From assembly GCA_038521825.1 (NCBI GenBank), contig JBCBKL010000005.1, positions 1 through 64,000 of the forward strand: a stretch of DNA of 64,000 bases, in the 5' to 3' direction. Both the position numbers and the translations under genes were made by a program. Positions 42,816 through 51,559 of the stretch are shown here, piece after piece (positions within the stretch are counted from its first letter, which is position 1; each line of letters starts with the position of its first letter). Origin of the DNA: JBCBKL01 sp038521825 (GTDB taxonomy: Bacteria > Pseudomonadota > Alphaproteobacteria > Rhodobacterales > Rhodobacteraceae). The notes beneath the pieces were generated by a model. The model was not told where the DNA came from and searched no databases. It saw only the letters and a list, made by a program, of their open reading frames with translations.

Positions 42816-43817
42816 TCAGTTCAGACGACCCATTGCAACCGCAACATCCGCCATCCGAACGGAAAACGCCCATTCGTTGTCATACCAGGCCAGCACCCGA
42901 ACCATGCGGTCGCCCACGACCTTGGTCTGGTCAGGGGCAAAGATCGATGAATGTTCGGTGTGGTTGAAATCGACCGACACCTTGAGTTCAGGGTCATAGG
43001 CCAGCACGTGGCCGATCTCGGTCTTGGTGGCATCGGCAACGATGGCGTTGACCTCCTCGACCGTCACGTCGCGCCCCGCTTCGAAGGTCAGATCGACCGC
43101 CGACACATTGGGGGTAGGGACCCGGATCGCGCTGCCGTCGAGCTTGCCCGCAAGCTGGGGCAGCACCTGACCAAGCGCCTTGGCGGCGCCGGTCGAGGTC
43201 GGTATCATCGACATCGATGCAGCCCGTGCGCGATAAAAATCCTTGTGGCGGCGGTCAAGCGTCGGTTGGTCGCCGGTATAGGAATGGATCGTAGTCATCA
43301 CGCCGCGTACGATCCCGATCCCGTCGTCCAGCACCTTGGCAAGTGGGGCAAGGCAATTCGTGGTGCAGGATCCGTTTGACACCATGCGGTCGCGCGCCTC
43401 AAGCGCATCATGGTTCACACCATAGACGACGGTGCGGTCGACATTCTTGCCCGGCGCGCTCAGCAGGACCTTGCCCGCACCGCGATCAAGGTGGGTCTTG
43501 GCCTTGAGACCGTCATTGAACTTGCCGGTGCATTCCAGAACGACATCGCAGCCTTCCCAATCAAGGTCTTCCAATTCATATGTCGATTGCACCCGGATCG
43601 GGCCGCGCCCAAGGTCGATGGCATCGCCGTCGATATGAACCGTGCCGGGAAAGGCGCCGTGAACGCTGTCATAGCGGATCAGGTGGGCCGCGCTTTCGAT
43701 GGGTCCCGTCGCGTTCATCTTGATGACTTCGATATCGTTACGCAGGCTCGCCGCGATATGGGCCAGCGTGCAGCGCCCGATGCGTCCGAATCCGTTGATC
43801 CCCACCTTAATCGTCAT
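42816..43817 (-). CDS. gap: Glyceraldehyde-3-phosphate dehydrogenase, second paralogue with altered cofactor site
   Basis: Type I GAPDH of 333 aa, catalytic SNGSCTTNCLAP with Cys151. Where gap1 has Asn-Asp-Leu at 35-37, this copy has Asn-Ala-Thr, so the Asp that blocks the 2'-phosphate of NADP is missing. Positions equivalent to 187/188 of Bacillus GAPDH read Arg-Arg (LDRRHKDFYRARA), also different from gap1. By established structure-function work on this family, that suggests dual or NADP preference and a gluconeogenic or anabolic role. The start is ATG 43817; the extension to 43862 is unconserved. Confidence 0.93.
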   Translation of the reverse strand: MTIKVGINGFGRIGRCTLAHIAASLRNDIEVIKMNATGPIESAAHLIRYDSVHGAFPGTVHIDGDAIDLGRGPIRVQSTYELEDLDWEGCDVVLECTGKFNDGLKAKTHLDRGAGKVLLSAPGKNVDRTVVYGVNHDALEARDRMVSNGSCTTNCLAPLAKVLDDGIGIVRGVMTTIHSYTGDQPTLDRRHKDFYRARAASMSMIPTSTGAAKALGQVLPQLAGKLDGSAIRVPTPNVSAVDLTFEAGRDVTVEEVNAIVADATKTEIGHVLAYDPELKVSVDFNHTEHSSIFAPDQTKVVGDRMVRVLAWYDNEWAFSVRMADVAVAMGRLN

Positions 43818-43995
43818 ACCCAAATCCCATTTTTGCAGTGCAGCAATGCGCTCCGTATACAAAGGGATTCACTGTCAGGAAACCTTTGAAAACAGAGTGT
43901 TAGCGATAAACCCCTATGTTAGCGCCCGCAGTGACACTTTGTCTTTTGATGGAAAGCTGCTAGCTCTCGCGCGGGCAGAAACAAAAGGTAGGCTC

Positions 43996-44949
43996 ATGAG
44001 TGGATTGTTGGCATTGCTGGACGATGTGGCGTCTATCGCCAAGGTTGCAGCGACCAGTATCGACGATGTCGCAGCACAGGCGGTCAAGGCCGGTTCCAAG
44101 GCAGCCGGGGCGGTCATCGACGACGCGGCCGTCACTCCAAAATACGTCCACGGATTCTCGGCCGACCGAGAGTTGCCGATCATCTGGCGCATCGCCAAGG
44201 GATCGCTCTGGAACAAGCTGGTGATCCTGTTGCCCATTGGGCTGCTGCTGTCATCCTTCGCGCCGTGGGCCATCCCGCCACTTCTGATGCTGGGCGGGGC
44301 CTATTTGTGTTTCGAAGGGGCCGAAAAGGTTGCTCATGCCATGGGATGGGGTGGCCACGGGCATGAGGATTATCCGCACAAGGAAGAGACCGTTGAAGAC
44401 CCGGCCCATCTGGAAGAGGAAAAGGCCAAGGGTGCCATCAAGACCGATTTCATCCTGTCTGCCGAGATCATGACCATCGCACTGGCTGCAATTCCGCCCA
44501 GCAACATCTGGATGGAGGCCGCGACGCTGGCCACCGTAGGGGTTATGATCACCGTCGCGGTTTATGGGTCCGTGGCGGTCATCGTAAAGGCCGATGACGT
44601 GGGGCTGCACATGGCTCAGAATGGCGGGCTGGGCCTGACCAGGTCGCTGGGGCGGGGGATCGTCAAGGTGATGCCCGGTTTCATGAAGACCCTGACGATC
44701 GTCGGAACCGCGGCCATGCTGTGGGTCGGCGGTTCGATCATTGTCCATGGCCTTGAACAGATGGGCTATGGCTGGCTCGAACACGCGATTCACGATGCCG
44801 CGCATGCAATTGGGCAAGGGCAGGCGGCAGTCGAATGGTTTGCCAAGGCGACCATCGATGGGATCCTTGGTCTGGCACTGGGCTTTTTGCTGATCCCGCT
44901 GGGTGAAAAGGTCATCACCCCGATGTGGCGAATGGCGTTTGTTCGCTGA
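43996..44949 (+). CDS. DUF808 family membrane protein (YedI-like)
   Basis: Inner-membrane protein of 317 aa of the DUF808/YedI family. It opens with the hallmark MSGLLALLDDVASIAKVAA and continues DDAAVTPKYVHGFSADRELP. Four to five transmembrane helices follow, with an acidic His-rich loop (GWGGHGHEDYPHKEETVEDP). The function is unknown; the family is widespread. The start ATG 43996 agrees with the family N-terminus. It is divergent from gap2. Two palindromes separate it from the following coiled-coil gene. Confidence 0.88.
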   Translation: MSGLLALLDDVASIAKVAATSIDDVAAQAVKAGSKAAGAVIDDAAVTPKYVHGFSADRELPIIWRIAKGSLWNKLVILLPIGLLLSSFAPWAIPPLLMLGGAYLCFEGAEKVAHAMGWGGHGHEDYPHKEETVEDPAHLEEEKAKGAIKTDFILSAEIMTIALAAIPPSNIWMEAATLATVGVMITVAVYGSVAVIVKADDVGLHMAQNGGLGLTRSLGRGIVKVMPGFMKTLTIVGTAAMLWVGGSIIVHGLEQMGYGWLEHAIHDAAHAIGQGQAAVEWFAKATIDGILGLALGFLLIPLGEKVITPMWRMAFVR

Positions 44950-44956
44950 CGAAACC

Positions 44957-45027
44957 ATGCGCTAGCGCATTGCGCTAGGCGAGTTCTACCTTTTGGTGTA
45001 GCTTGCTTTCAGTACGTTTGCGTACTG
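44957..45027. promoter_or_regulatory. Two palindromes before the coiled-coil gene
   Basis: ATGCGCTAGCGCAT at 44957-44970 is a perfect 14-bp palindrome directly after the DUF808 stop. CAGTACG (45010-45016) pairs with CGTACTG (45021-45027) around TTTG, 46 bp before the TTG start of the coiled-coil gene. The second is a plausible operator; the first could be either operator or part of a terminator. Confidence 0.5.
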
Positions 45028-45072
45028 ATACAAACATCCTTTATTACCCATTGAATTATTTGGAGAATTGCT

Positions 45073-46107
45073 TTGTCATCCCCATCACAGCTTTATCGCC
45101 TGAAATCCGATCTGCAAAAGGTCGATGGCGTCATTCAATCCGTCGAAGACGGTGTCGGCAGCTTTCGCAACGCGCTGAGCGATATCGACAAGGTGCTGGG
45201 CTATCCCAAGGATATCGAGAACGACATCGACAAGCTGCGCAAGATCCTCGCAGCCCTTTATGACGTAACCGAGATCTGTTCAATCCTGCCCGAAGTCGGC
45301 ACCGCCTGTGGTGAAATGGCGAAGGTGCTGAAGCGCATTGCCGTGTCGCCCAAACCACCCGGCGGTCTGCTGGGCGAGATGAAGAACACCCTGCACGAGA
45401 TCGACAAGCCCATCGAGGCGTTGCGCAAGGAACTGGGGCAGATCAAGAAGCCTGTCGATGATGCATGGTCTGCGCTGGACAACATCCGCCTCGACATCGC
45501 GCGGTTCCAGATCGGGGTTGATACGCTGATCGAGGAACATGGGGACAAGCCTCCCAAAGGGGTGGAAGACTGCGCAAAGGCGCTGAGCGATATCCTCGAG
45601 CAAGGGCTCGGCGCACTGAACCACGCGGAAAACCTAGTAACGGGCCAGCTGAATGACGTCATTCATTCGGTGAACGAGATCGAGGACGTGCTGAACAATC
45701 TCGACAGCGTCAAACATGGGATGGAGGGCGTTTTGGACAAGGTCAGCGGAGCAGCCTTCAACGAGATGAAAGGCGCGCTCGACAAGATGCGGGCGAAGGT
45801 TGATGAATTAAAGCATTTGGCCAAGTGGCTTTTCAACAAACTGGTGAAAAAGATGGGTGTGAACGTTGGTAAGCTCGAGCGCGGGCTCGCCAAGGCCGAA
45901 GGCAAGATCGAGGGCGCCATTACGAAGGCGGTCAACGATGTCCTGTCGAAGGCCAAGAATGCCGTGATCAGCGAGTTGGAAAAGATCCCCGGCGTTAAAG
46001 AGCTGGAAGGGCAGGTTGCGACGCTGGAGCAGGCCGCGATCCAGTTGCGGGACAAGATCGAGAACGAGCTTGGTTCGGCCTGCGCCAAAACGCTAGGCGG
46101 GGACTAA
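45073..46107 (+). CDS. Long helical coiled-coil protein, unknown function
   Basis: Protein of 344 aa, almost entirely amphipathic helix, with heptad-like spacing of Leu, Ile and Val (for example DIENDIDKLRKILAALYDVT and VNEIEDVLNNLDSVKHGMEG). The start is TTG 45073, supported by TTTGGAG seven bases upstream. There is no signal peptide; four or five cysteines are scattered. It resembles no family I can name with confidence; general architecture is like apolipoprotein-like or structural filament proteins. It lies alone with its own apparent operator region, downstream of DUF808. Confidence 0.72.
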   Translation: MSSPSQLYRLKSDLQKVDGVIQSVEDGVGSFRNALSDIDKVLGYPKDIENDIDKLRKILAALYDVTEICSILPEVGTACGEMAKVLKRIAVSPKPPGGLLGEMKNTLHEIDKPIEALRKELGQIKKPVDDAWSALDNIRLDIARFQIGVDTLIEEHGDKPPKGVEDCAKALSDILEQGLGALNHAENLVTGQLNDVIHSVNEIEDVLNNLDSVKHGMEGVLDKVSGAAFNEMKGALDKMRAKVDELKHLAKWLFNKLVKKMGVNVGKLERGLAKAEGKIEGAITKAVNDVLSKAKNAVISELEKIPGVKELEGQVATLEQAAIQLRDKIENELGSACAKTLGGD

Positions 46108-46193
46108 AGCCCTCCGACCGGCAGATGCGTCTCTTCTTCACGTCATGAGGGTGTCGTGAAGTCCGTGCAAAAGCGCGGAAAAAGGAGACGACG

Positions 46194-46472
46194 ATGAAGA
46201 CTTACCACGCGGTTCTCATGCACGGCGCACGTGGTGGCGAGGGGCGCTACGATTTCGAGGGCGACGACGATCTGCTGGACAGATCACCCGTAAAGGTGAT
46301 GCGCGCCTGCATGGATGCGATCGAAGAGCGGCCCGACATCAATCATCTTGACTACGTCATCAATGCGGCGATGAAGAACGACGAATACCGCGTCGTGACC
46401 GTTCTGGGCGACATCGCGTTTTCCGAGGAAAACCACCAGCCTTTTGTCTGCATGATCTCGGAACCGGCCTAA
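46194..46472 (+). CDS. Small conserved hypothetical protein
   Basis: Soluble protein of 92 aa (MKTYHAVLMHGARGGEGRYD...), with an excellent ribosome site AAAAGGAGA. The fold looks like mixed alpha/beta, with the DYVINAAMKNDEYRVVTVLG region predicted as helix then strand. I recognise no family or motif. It converges on transketolase, with a shared hairpin terminator between them. Confidence 0.7.
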   Translation: MKTYHAVLMHGARGGEGRYDFEGDDDLLDRSPVKVMRACMDAIEERPDINHLDYVINAAMKNDEYRVVTVLGDIAFSEENHQPFVCMISEPA

Positions 46473-46483
46473 CCCCGCGGATG

Positions 46484-46507
46484 GCCCGGTTGCTTTGACA
46501 ACCGGGC
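46484..46507. terminator. Bidirectional terminator hairpin
   Basis: GCCCGGTTG (46484-46492) pairs perfectly with CAACCGGGC (46499-46507) around CTTTGA. It lies in the 48-bp gap between two convergent genes and could stop transcription from both sides. Confidence 0.7.
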
Positions 46508-46520
46508 GCGCGATGTAGGA

Positions 46521-48536
46521 TCAGAGCAGCGATTTGACCTTTTGGGCTACCGCCTCGGGCGTGATCCCGAACTCGCGGAAGAGCACGTCCGCCGGTGCCG
46601 ACGCCCCGAAATCGTGCATGCCGACAAAGCCCGCCTTTTCGCGCTTGCCGCGTTCACCGAACAACCAACGATCCCAGCCGAAACGAATGCCGGCCTCGAC
46701 CGCGACGCGGACAGGGCCACCGGGCAGCACGCGGCGGCGATAGGCTTCGTCCTGTTCTTCGAAGAGCTCCCAGCAGGGCATCGACACGACACGCGTACCG
46801 ATCCCTTCGGCCTGCAGCAGATCGCGCGCAGCCATGGCAACCGATACTTCCGATCCGGTGGCCATCAGCAGGGCCTGCCGTTTGCCTTCGGCGTCAGCCA
46901 GAACATAGGCCCCCTGCGCCGTCAGGTTCTTGGTTTTGTGCTCGGTCCGGACCGTAGGCACACCCTGCCGCGTGAGCGACAGAACGGATGGGCTGTTGGT
47001 GGAGGAAAGCGCAAGCTCCCATGCCTCGGCGGTTTCGATGGTGTCGCAGGGGCGGAATACATGTGTGTTCGGCGTTGCTCGCGAAATGGCCAGGTGTTCG
47101 ACCGGTTGGTGTGTTGGACCATCTTCGCCCAGCCCGATTGAATCGTGCGTCATCACGAACACCGTCGGGATCCTCATCAACGCCGCAAGCCGCATGGCCG
47201 GGCGGGCATAGTCGGTGAAGGCCATGAAGGTTCCGCCATAGGGGCGCAGGCCGCCGTGCAGCGCCATCCCGTTCATGGCCGCCGCCATCCCGTGTTCGCG
47301 GATGCCCCAATAGACATACCGCCCCCCACGATTGTCGGTGTCAAAGACGCCCAAGTCGCTGGTCAATGTGTTGTTCGAGCCGGTGAGGTCCGCCGATCCG
47401 CCAACCGTTTCGGGCATGACCGGATTGACCGCCTCCAGCACTTTCTGGCTGCTCGCCCTTGTGGCGAGCTTTGGCGCGTCTTCCGACATCTGTTTCTTGA
47501 GGGCCTTGATAGTCGCGCTCAGCTTTTTCGGTATTTCAAGGGCAAAGGCTCGTTCGAACTGGGTGCGCTTTGATTGCGAAATGCCGGCAAGCCGCGCCCG
47601 CCATGCTTCGTGCTCGGACTGACCGCGCGCGCCAATCGCTTCCCATGCCGATTTGACTTCCGCGGGGATCTCGAAGGGGCCGTAGGGCCAGCCATAAGCG
47701 TGCTTTGCGGCGGCAAGTTGATCGGCATCGGTCAATGCGCCGTGGCCCTTGGACGTGTCCTGGGCCGCGTGGCCCAGGGCGATATGCGTCTTGCACGCGA
47801 TCATCTTGGGTTTGTTGCCCTTCTTGGCCTTGGTCAGCGCCTCGTCGATTGCAGCGGGATCATGCCCGTCGATCTCGATCACCTCCCAACCGGCGGATTT
47901 GAACCGCATCACCTGATCGGTCCGGTCAGCCAGATCGACAGTGCCGTCGATGGTGATGTTGTTGTTGTCCCAAAGCACGATCAGCTTCGACAGTTGATGG
48001 CGGCCGGCGAGCGTGATCGCCTCCTGGCTGACGCCTTCCATGAGACACCCGTCGCCCGCGATCACGTAAGTGTGGTGGTCGATGATCTTTTTGCCGTACT
48101 GGGCGCGCAGGATTTCCTCTGCCATGGCGAAGCCGACGGAATTGGCGATGCCCTGACCCAAGGGGCCGGTTGTCGTCTCGATCCCCGTGGCGTGGCCGTA
48201 TTCCGGGTGGCCCGCGGTGATCGATCCCCACTGGCGGAAATTCTTGATCTGATCAAGCGTCATGTCGCTGTAGCCCGTCAGATAGAGCAGCGAATAGAGC
48301 AGCATGGAGCCGTGCCCGGCCGACAGAATGAACCGGTCCCGATCAGGCCAGTTTGGTGCGGTCGGGTCGAACTTGAGATGCTTTTCAAACAGCACCGTCG
48401 CCACGTCAGCCATGCCCATGGGCATCCCTGAATGACCCGAATTCGCCGCGGCCACGGCGTCCAGGGTCAGCGCCCGGATGGCTGCGGCCTTGGACCAGTG
48501 ATCGGGATGGGCGGTGCGAAAGGCGGAAAGGTCCAC
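46521..48536 (-). CDS. tkt: Transketolase
   Basis: Thiamine-diphosphate enzyme of 671 aa that moves two-carbon units between sugar phosphates in the pentose phosphate pathway. The ThDP site is GDGCLMEGVSQEA plus the downstream NN; the pyrimidine-domain signature is THDSIGLGEDGPTHQPVEHL, and REHGM is also present. Full length, intact. It lies near the two gap genes, forming a loose central-carbon cluster. It is divergent from the coiled-coil/ZapA pair across 254 bp. Confidence 0.97.
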   Translation of the reverse strand: MDLSAFRTAHPDHWSKAAAIRALTLDAVAAANSGHSGMPMGMADVATVLFEKHLKFDPTAPNWPDRDRFILSAGHGSMLLYSLLYLTGYSDMTLDQIKNFRQWGSITAGHPEYGHATGIETTTGPLGQGIANSVGFAMAEEILRAQYGKKIIDHHTYVIAGDGCLMEGVSQEAITLAGRHQLSKLIVLWDNNNITIDGTVDLADRTDQVMRFKSAGWEVIEIDGHDPAAIDEALTKAKKGNKPKMIACKTHIALGHAAQDTSKGHGALTDADQLAAAKHAYGWPYGPFEIPAEVKSAWEAIGARGQSEHEAWRARLAGISQSKRTQFERAFALEIPKKLSATIKALKKQMSEDAPKLATRASSQKVLEAVNPVMPETVGGSADLTGSNNTLTSDLGVFDTDNRGGRYVYWGIREHGMAAAMNGMALHGGLRPYGGTFMAFTDYARPAMRLAALMRIPTVFVMTHDSIGLGEDGPTHQPVEHLAISRATPNTHVFRPCDTIETAEAWELALSSTNSPSVLSLTRQGVPTVRTEHKTKNLTAQGAYVLADAEGKRQALLMATGSEVSVAMAARDLLQAEGIGTRVVSMPCWELFEEQDEAYRRRVLPGGPVRVAVEAGIRFGWDRWLFGERGKREKAGFVGMHDFGASAPADVLFREFGITPEAVAQKVKSLL

Positions 48537-48790
48537 GGGGCAGTATCCTCTGGCTGACGAGATGTGCTGATGTCGCTGAATATCAGGGGCGCGTTAAAGT
48601 GCAAGCAGGCCGATTGGCCTTCGGTTCGCACATTAATGCCGCCCGCCAACCCTTTGAAGGCAAAGGGGGCGCAATTTCAAGTTTCATTGGGTAGACTCGA
48701 TCGCAACCAGACCAGGGGGCGATTCGGTCATCGCGGGTCAGGGTAATATCACAAGGGGCGGCCAAGCTCTGATGCGGGACGAGGGGTTGC

Positions 48791-49264
48791 ATGAGCGACA
48801 TTGAAGATCACGAAAAGCGGCTGACGGCGGCGCTGGAACGTATTTCCTCCAGCCTCGACAAGCTGGACGCGGACGGATCGGGCGAGGCCGCTGCGCTGAA
48901 AACCGAACTGGACGAGGAAAAGCTTGCCAATGCACAGCTGCAGGAACGTCTGAAAACCCTCACGGCGCGGCAGGCCGCGGCGGACGAGGCGGCGGCAGAT
49001 AAGGCGACGCAATTGGATCTTGAGCTGCAGCGCCTGCGTCAGGCCAACTCCGAACTGCGGGCGTCGAACACCGCCCTGCGCGAGGCCAATGCAAAAGGCG
49101 TGGGCGAACCCCATCTGATCAACAAGGCCATGCTGGCCGAGCTGGAAGCGCTCCGCGCGGCCCGCGCTGCCGAAATCGCCGAAGCCGAAAGCATCATCGG
49201 AGCGCTCACCCCCCTGCTCGACGAGGCGGGCGCGGTCAAGGAAGAGGACGAAACGGATGCCTGA
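48791..49264 (+). CDS. Coiled-coil protein upstream of zapA, ZauP candidate
   Basis: Protein of 157 aa that is almost wholly coiled coil, rich in Ala, Glu and Leu (AALKTELDEEKLANAQLQER, then LQRLRQANSELRASNTALRE). It overlaps zapA by eight bases and is in the same operon. In Caulobacter a coiled-coil protein encoded with zapA (ZauP) works with ZapA to focus the Z-ring; position and architecture fit that role here, but identity is inferred from context rather than sequence recognition. Confidence 0.75.
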   Translation: MSDIEDHEKRLTAALERISSSLDKLDADGSGEAAALKTELDEEKLANAQLQERLKTLTARQAAADEAAADKATQLDLELQRLRQANSELRASNTALREANAKGVGEPHLINKAMLAELEALRAARAAEIAEAESIIGALTPLLDEAGAVKEEDETDA

Positions 49265-49649
49265 AGTGACGATCACGATCGGCGGCCGGGATTTCGAGGT
49301 CGCCTGCCAGGAGGGCGAAGAACAATATCTGCAAACGGCGGCCAAGATGCTGGACGACGAAGCCAAGGTGCTGGCCGAACAGGTCGGGCGCATGCCGGAA
49401 GCACGGATGCTGCTGATGGCGGGCCTGATGCTGGCAGACAAGACCGCGAGCGTCGAAGACAAGATCGCTGGCGTGCAGGCCCAGCTGGCCGAGCGCGAGG
49501 CCGAGCTGGAAGGGCTGCGCAACGCCGCCCCCGCAGCCGAGCGTGTCGAGGTTCCGGTGGTTCCGCAGGCGGTGACCGAGACGATGGCCGAACTGGCCGC
49601 GCGCGCCGAAGCCATCGCAGCCGAGATTGAGGAACGATCCGGGAAATAG
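49257..49649 (+). CDS. zapA: Cell division protein ZapA
   Basis: Z-ring-associated protein of 130 aa. The globular N-terminal half starts PEVTITIGGRDFEVACQEGE, followed by the family LMLADKTASVEDKIAGVQAQ helix and a C-terminal coiled coil. It bundles FtsZ filaments at mid-cell. It is translationally coupled to the upstream coiled-coil gene. In many bacteria the 6S RNA gene and a 5-formyl-THF cyclo-ligase gene follow zapA; here neither is seen and an AT-richer insert follows instead. Confidence 0.92.
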   Translation: MPEVTITIGGRDFEVACQEGEEQYLQTAAKMLDDEAKVLAEQVGRMPEARMLLMAGLMLADKTASVEDKIAGVQAQLAEREAELEGLRNAAPAAERVEVPVVPQAVTETMAELAARAEAIAAEIEERSGK

Positions 49650-50022
49650 AGCGGGTCAGGTGTTCAGCGCCAGATGACTCTGACAGTCAAGTTGTCGTCT
49701 GATCCCGAAAGCGCGCCGTTGTGAAGAGCGGCCCCAAAAAGCCCACATTGGCTGTTGATGCGCCTTGCGCTCAGACATGCTTGTCAGGGTCCGACCAAAC
49801 CGTATCAAAACGAGTGCGCGTTATCCCCGGGGTTTCTGGCACGGGATTTGGCAGGGATTTCGGTTGGGCTGTCACGCGTGACAAAAACCACCGTTTCTGG
49901 CCAAACAGTTTTGTCAGGGGGTTATTGACACGAAACACAGCGAGACCTTCACGCAAAGCGGTGCGAGTGCTATCCTAGCATTTTACGGTGTCGCGCCCGA
50001 CCACCACTCTTAGGAGATTTTT
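49650..50022. other. Noncoding region between zapA and the AT-rich insert
   Basis: No gene is seen in 373 bp. It contains a perfect palindrome GTCACGCGTGAC (49871-49882), the left copy of an imperfect repeat that recurs at 51312-51339, and repeated TTGTCAGGG words (49788 and 49911 regions). I looked for 6S RNA, which often follows zapA, and saw no matching long hairpin. Confidence 0.5.
49869..49899 (+). repeat. Left copy of an imperfect repeat flanking the insert
   Basis: CTGTCAC (49869-49875) then CAAAAACCACCGTTTCTG (49882-49899). The right copy at 51312-51339 has CTGTCAC then CAAAAAGGACCGTTTCTG; the 18-mers differ at two positions. The spacing between the two parts differs by three bases. 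The pair flanks the two AT-richer genes in direct orientation. Confidence 0.5.
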
Positions 50023-50883
50023 ATGCGAAAGCTATTTCTGATTATTGCAGGCGTTTTTCTTGGTTCATCCGCGTACGCGCAATCTTTTGACTGCGGCCAA
50101 ATGGACTCAAACATCTCAACGGGATCATACGAGTTTTCTTATAAGTCTTGGAGCTGGCCTCAGGACGGGAGACATCGGCTTTGCCACTGCGTTCGCAACT
50201 CTTCAAACCGAGGATTGTTTGCTGAATGGGAAACAACTTCTCTTAAAGGATTTGTACGTCCAGGCGGTTCAAGCTACGTAATGACAACGCATGGTGAACC
50301 AAAGTTCACTTCGAGCAAGAACAACCTTTGGTACGGTGCAAGGCCCACTAGCGTGGAGGCCGATACGCTCAGCTATGATGAGTCTATTGTCTTGAGTGCC
50401 GGTAGCTATGATCCGCTTGAAACGATCTCGCTTACGAGCGCCCCGTTGAGCCTAGCAAACAAGTTTCAAAACTTGGGTCAAATGCGAGAGGCGGTCGAGA
50501 GCTACCCAGAAATCTTAGAAGATGTAGCCATGGAGTTTACCTCGTCCGTTGATCCGGAAACGGGGCTTGTGGAGCACAGATGCGCCTATCAAGTTTCTGG
50601 TGAACACTGGGACTCAGCTTACTTGATTGGCTTTAAAGACATAACGATGAACAGGATCATGTTCGGGCATGACGAGCCCATACTGATCAAGGGTGGTATT
50701 CCTTCGGGTATTGAGGAGACAGATGAGCGTTCAGTTTCGGTTGGAAGAAGTTCATTCGCATTCGAGGCGACGTCAGAAGGTAGCTTGAGTGAGGAGCCAG
50801 TTACGAACACTTCATTGATATTCTATGCGCCAACAGGTTTCGCCATAGCCGAGATGCCCGTGCAGTTTTACTCGACCGAGTGA
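50023..50883 (+). CDS. Secreted protein of unknown function in AT-rich insert
   Basis: Protein of 286 aa with a clear signal peptide (MRKLFLIIAGVFLGSSAYA) and a mature part with four cysteines, rich in Ser, Glu and Tyr, with predicted beta structure. A TTAGGAGA ribosome site sets the start. I do not recognise it; no catalytic motif is visible. Codon use is clearly AT-richer than neighbouring genes (many AA/TT-ending codons), indicating recent acquisition. Its stop is one base from the next gene, a small membrane protein, so the two form a unit. Confidence 0.72.
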   Translation: MRKLFLIIAGVFLGSSAYAQSFDCGQMDSNISTGSYEFSYKSWSWPQDGRHRLCHCVRNSSNRGLFAEWETTSLKGFVRPGGSSYVMTTHGEPKFTSSKNNLWYGARPTSVEADTLSYDESIVLSAGSYDPLETISLTSAPLSLANKFQNLGQMREAVESYPEILEDVAMEFTSSVDPETGLVEHRCAYQVSGEHWDSAYLIGFKDITMNRIMFGHDEPILIKGGIPSGIEETDERSVSVGRSSFAFEATSEGSLSEEPVTNTSLIFYAPTGFAIAEMPVQFYSTE

Positions 50884-50884
50884 T

Positions 50885-51292
50885 ATGGAGTTACCAGATC
50901 CCAAAAAGTGGTTCCTGACCGGCTTCGCAGCCTTGGTTGCACCCTGGCAAGACCAAATTTCGACTATTGATTTAATAAGTGCCTACTACCAACCAACTGT
51001 TCAGGTAGTGGCTGCACTATCAGGTGTTCTGATAGGTACGGCTGCACTGTCCGCCTATCAACGTCACGCAAAGCAAAGGAACCGAGACCGCCTACTGAGA
51101 AGTACAATGTTGCTTGTTGTCGTTCTTGCTGTTTGCCTCACTTTATCGTTCATCGTTGGTTCAGTTTGGCAGCCCGCTGAAACAGGAACAATCGCGCTAC
51201 GCGTGCTCTGGCCATTGCTATATGTCTTGCTGAACTCGGCACTTGCAGTATGTATCGCGCTGACTCTTTTGGTGTTTTGGAAGGCCAAATAG
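50885..51292 (+). CDS. Three-helix membrane protein, partner of the secreted protein
   Basis: Protein of 135 aa with about three hydrophobic helices (VQVVAALSGVLIGTAALSAY, MLLVVVLAVCLTLSFIVGSV, and LLYVLLNSALAVCIALTLLV) joined by a basic loop (RHAKQRNRDRLLR). It starts two bases after the upstream gene ends and shares its AT-rich codon use. No family is recognised. The pair might be a small exported effector or sensor plus membrane component, but nothing in the sequence shows which. Confidence 0.65.
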   Translation: MELPDPKKWFLTGFAALVAPWQDQISTIDLISAYYQPTVQVVAALSGVLIGTAALSAYQRHAKQRNRDRLLRSTMLLVVVLAVCLTLSFIVGSVWQPAETGTIALRVLWPLLYVLLNSALAVCIALTLLVFWKAK

Positions 51293-51311
51293 CGTCAAAA
51301 CTCATAGGTTT

Positions 51312-51339
51312 CTGTCACCGGCAAAAAGGACCGTTTCTG
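51312..51339 (+). repeat. Right copy of the imperfect repeat flanking the insert
   Basis: CTGTCAC (51312-51318) and CAAAAAGGACCGTTTCTG (51322-51339), matching 49869-49899 with two mismatches in the 18-mer. It lies 20 bp after the second insert gene. Confidence 0.5.
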
Positions 51340-51559
51340 ACACATCGTTTTTTTGCAGCAGGCTTCTGACAGGTATCGTATGACGCCAGCTCTAGCAGGG
51401 CAGTTTCCACGGTTGATGAAAATGTCGCGCATATGCGCGCTCAAAAAGCGGGCGGGCCAAAAGTAAACGGGCACGGAGCCCACATTTGCCTGAGGGATGT
51501 GTAGCCTGTTCCGCGATGTCGATCAGCAGGGCTGAATGTTCTGGAAAAGCAGAATTGGC

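Noticed and set aside
49650..50022. 6S RNA downstream of zapA
   Set aside because: The expected long interrupted hairpin is not seen; only short palindromes are present.
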